Assembly (NCBI GenBank): GCA_045222555.1
Contig: JBGUYY010000019.1
Location: 37,344-101,343, forward strand
Source of the DNA: UBA1756 sp045222555
GTDB taxonomy: Bacteria > Bacteroidota > Bacteroidia > Bacteroidales > WCHB1-69
Reading direction: 5' to 3'
Length of the DNA stretch: 64,000 bases
The first letter of the stretch is position 1. The number at the start of each line of letters is the position of its first letter. The notes below the pieces were generated by a model. That model worked only from the letters and a program-made list of their open reading frames with translations, did no database searches and had not been told where the DNA came from. A program made the position numbers and the translations under genes. This document shows positions 62,370-64,000 of this stretch, one piece after another.

Positions 62370-62847
62370 CCCCGGCCTCCTTTCGGTTCTTGTCGTAATG
62401 GCCCGAATGCATCTCCGCATTCAGCTTGCCATACTCTTCCGGCGTGATGGCATCGCAGTCCGCATTGAAAGCATCCACGTTCCAAATTTCAATCTGTCCG
62501 TTGTCAAGTACCAGAACGGCTTCGCGCTCAATGCCGTATTTCTCCAACAAGCTCTTGGGAAGTACAATACGGCTCTGCGAGTCACACTCCAGATAGGCGC
62601 TCTGCCGCAGCAAAATGTTACGATAACGCTTTACTTCAATGAGATTGCGGTCTAATGAGTCAAGAAAACGTACCTGCGCCTCGTAAGCCGTCTGCGTCCA
62701 TAACATGATGTGATTGCCAAAACCCACTGTGGCCCAGAAATTCTGCCGGTCGTCTTCCGCCAACTCCTTCAGCAAAGCAGCAGGCAGCTTCAACCGCCCG
62801 TACTTCTCTATGGTGACCTCAAACCAACGATATTTAATTCCAGCCAT
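62359..62847 (-). CDS. mraZ: Transcriptional repressor MraZ
   Basis: 162 residues. Two tandem SpoVT/AbrB-like halves: IEKYGRLKLPAALLKEL in the first and CDSQSRIVLPKSLLEKYGI in the second, with the intervening FVGNHIMLWT-like VGFGNHIMLW. MraZ forms a ring that binds tandem DNA boxes upstream of its own operon. TGG-headed 10-bp repeats lie upstream here (62962-62991 and 63123-63206). First gene of the dcw operon. Confidence 0.94.
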   Translation of the reverse strand: MAGIKYRWFEVTIEKYGRLKLPAALLKELAEDDRQNFWATVGFGNHIMLWTQTAYEAQVRFLDSLDRNLIEVKRYRNILLRQSAYLECDSQSRIVLPKSLLEKYGIEREAVLVLDNGQIEIWNVDAFNADCDAITPEEYGKLNAEMHSGHYDKNRKEAGDVS

Positions 62848-62870
62848 TCTTTTATGGATTTTTGGTGCGA

Positions 62871-62878
62871 CAAAATTA
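62871..62878 (-). promoter_or_regulatory. Putative -7 box TAATTTTG for the dcw operon
   Basis: TAnnTTTG match followed by TCGC, 23 bases before the mraZ ATG; the -33 region has no clear TTG. Its surroundings are very AT-rich. Confidence 0.45.
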
Positions 62879-62961
62879 CTACAATTTTTTTAATTTTCCA
62901 CATTTTTTGAAAAAAATTTTTTTTAATGCAATTTTTGTCTTTAACTTATTGATTTATAGTG

Positions 62962-62991
62962 TGGAATGAGTTGGAATAAATTGTTGGTAAG
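62962..62991 (+). promoter_or_regulatory. Proximal TGG decamer repeats upstream of mraZ
   Basis: TGGAA begins at 62962 and again at 62972, exactly one 10-bp period; a degenerate TGT begins at 62982. This is the phasing of MraZ boxes (E. coli: TGGGN with a 5-base spacer). About 115-145 bases upstream of the mraZ ATG. Assignment as MraZ sites is inference. Confidence 0.4.
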
Positions 62992-63122
62992 TTGATTTTA
63001 TAAACATTAAATTATTGATAATTCCGTGGTTATGGATGATCAAATGGTAATTTTATAATTATTTGAAATAGAGAAAAATAGCTATTTGATGTCTAAATAA
63101 TGATATTTTTATGTCCAATTTT
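62992..63122. other. AT-rich spacer upstream of mraZ
   Basis: Very AT-rich stretch without a recognisable gene or RNA. With its flanks it makes a 424-base gap (62848-63271), long for this compact genome; the only structure seen is the TGG repeat arrays and the terminator on the far side. Confidence 0.6.
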
Positions 63123-63206
63123 TGGAAAAAAATGGAGTAAAAAGGAAGCAAAAGGATGGATGATGGTGGAACAAGATGGAAGGAAATGGATGAAAATGGT
63201 ATGACG
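63123..63206 (+). promoter_or_regulatory. Distal phased TGG repeat array upstream of mraZ
   Basis: NGG steps every 10 bases: TGG at 63123 and 63133, AGG at 63143 and 63153, then, after a 4-base shift, TGG at 63157, 63167, 63177, 63187 and 63197. Most continue as GGA. The five-in-a-row exact period is unlikely to be chance and resembles tandem MraZ boxes, although it lies about 275-360 bases from the mraZ start. Function not shown. Confidence 0.5.
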
Positions 63207-63216
63207 TTCGCGCAGG

Positions 63217-63256
63217 GCAAAAAAAAGAGCGGCTCGTGTGAGTCGCTCTTTATACA
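63217..63256 (-). terminator. Rho-independent terminator of the T9SS type B gene
   Basis: On the minus strand AAAGAGCGACTC, a short loop, then GAGCCGCTCTTT (one mismatch in 12 bp), running into eight T. It starts about 15 bases after the stop codon of the gene at 63272. Confidence 0.85.
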
Positions 63257-63271
63257 ATATTATATAATAGG

Positions 63272-64000
63272 TTATTTGTCTCTGAGGATGGTGAGGCTGC
63301 CGTGGTAGTCGACGCCGCGGGTGTACCCCTCGTAGTGGAAGGTGTAGTAATAGACGCCGTCGGAGAGGTTCTCGGCATTGAAGCCCTGCTCGCCGTTGTA
63401 GAGCTGTCCCTCCTTGATGTAGGCCTGGTAGTTCTCCTTGTCATACACCTTCTTTCCCCATCGGTTGTAGATGCAGAGTCTGTTGGGGAGGATGGGGTTC
63501 ATGTTCTCGATGGCGAAGACGTCGTTCACGCCGTCACCGTTGGGGGTCATCACGTTGGGGAAGTCGAGGTCGGCCTCGATGTAGACGGTGTGGTTGACGG
63601 TGCTGGAGCATCCCTGGTCGGTTTCGACGGAGAGTGTGACGATGAACTCGCCCCATGAGTCGTAGGTGTGGAGGCCGTTGGTGCCGTGGGTCTCGTCACC
63701 GCCGTCGCCATAGCTCCAGGTCCATGTGATCACGTCGGAGGGTCCGAAGACGGAGGTGTCGGTGATGTTGATGAAGTTGATTTCGCCGCCTTCAGCGAGG
63801 TTTGTTCTCTCGGGGTTGGAGAGGAAGTCGGAGATGGGCTGCGCATATACGGTGAGGTAGTTGGTCCGGATGGTGGTGTCGCCGCAGCCGTCTTGGGTGT
63901 GCACGATGAGCAGCACGTGGTAGATGCCGGCATCCTGGATGGAGAAGGTGGGGTTGGCGGCGGAGGACACCTGCACGACTTCGTTGTCCTGGTCAAGGAT
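63272..64000 (-). CDS. Gliding-motility-type T9SS (type B sorting) protein, 5' partial
   Basis: About 240 C-terminal residues visible; the frame runs off the right edge. A PKD-like domain (ISDFLSNPERTNLAEGGEINF, WTWSYGDGGDETHG, GEFIVTLSVETDQGC) precedes the CHU_C/type B sorting domain: FPNVMTPNGDGVNDVF, LCIYNRWGKKVYDKENY, ENLSDGVYYYTF and HGSLTILR. Expected to be a large cell-surface protein exported by the T9SS; the upstream part is unknown. Confidence 0.92.
   Translation of the reverse strand: MLDQDNEVVQVSSAANPTFSIQDAGIYHVLLIVHTQDGCGDTTIRTNYLTVYAQPISDFLSNPERTNLAEGGEINFINITDTSVFGPSDVITWTWSYGDGGDETHGTNGLHTYDSWGEFIVTLSVETDQGCSSTVNHTVYIEADLDFPNVMTPNGDGVNDVFAIENMNPILPNRLCIYNRWGKKVYDKENYQAYIKEGQLYNGEQGFNAENLSDGVYYYTFHYEGYTRGVDYHGSLTILRDK

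Noticed and set aside
62881..62940. Small RNA or tRNA in the gap upstream of mraZ
   Set aside because: No cloverleaf, CCA end or GC-rich stems; only poly-A/T tracts.

Overview
The window looks like chromosomal DNA of a member of the Bacteroidota, probably a gut- or rumen-type Bacteroidales. The evidence is SusC/TonB-type outer-membrane receptors with carboxypeptidase-like N-termini, several proteins with type IX secretion (T9SS) sorting domains of types A and B, a class II (B12-dependent) ribonucleotide reductase, many DUF families typical of the phylum (DUF4153, DUF4160/DUF2442, DUF5606, DUF4292-like), and repeated promoter -7 boxes of the form TAnnTTTG instead of a sigma70 TATAAT. The species cannot be named from sequence alone.

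Layout. 1-6.3 kb: the end of a TonB-type barrel protein, nrdJ, and a porin. 6.3-8.2 kb: an AT-rich DUF4160/DUF2442 pair and a secreted protein with an internal T9SS-like domain. 8.3-15.5 kb: cinA divergent from a run of manC, a Wzx-like flippase, a SulP transporter, a transglutaminase-like membrane protein and a low-molecular-weight tyrosine phosphatase. 15.6-19.3 kb: a secreted C10 cysteine protease translationally coupled to a CtpA-like S41 protease. 19.3-31.1 kb (minus strand): a phytoene-desaturase-like oxidoreductase, a TonB receptor, a secreted protein, rpmB (apparently starting at ATC), ispD, a DUF4292-like protein, a T9SS/Fn3 protein and a DUF4153 membrane protein. 31.3-35.6 kb: two peptidases (M24, M3) and a RelB/PIN toxin-antitoxin pair. 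35.6-39.3 kb (minus): rlmN, a DUF7033/polysaccharide deacetylase, DUF5606, a lipoprotein.

39.4-48.3 kb is the most striking region. It is an apparent eight-gene plus-strand operon that holds a complete Ser/Thr phosphorylation circuit: two transmembrane Hanks-type kinases, two FHA proteins with zinc ribbons, a membrane-anchored PP2C phosphatase and a signal-peptide-bearing caspase-like protease. It also encodes two paralogous acidic glycine-zipper proteins that start with a short [DE]xT[IL]V motif. The same motif recurs in the juxtamembrane linkers of both kinases, so it may be the phospho-threonine tag read by the FHA domains.

48.3-52.3 kb: an overlapping radical-SAM/ECF sigma/glycosyltransferase operon divergent from tgt. 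52.3-62.9 kb: a division and cell-wall (dcw) cluster on the minus strand (mraZ, rsmH, ftsL-like, ftsI, murE, mraY, a murD remnant, ftsW) that runs on into a T9SS protein and a dihydrouridine synthase. At the murD position there is only a 185-residue protein resembling the MurD C-terminal domain. Upstream of mraZ lie arrays of TGG-headed 10-bp repeats. The window ends inside a T9SS type B protein. No tRNA, rRNA, insertion sequence or CRISPR array was recognised.
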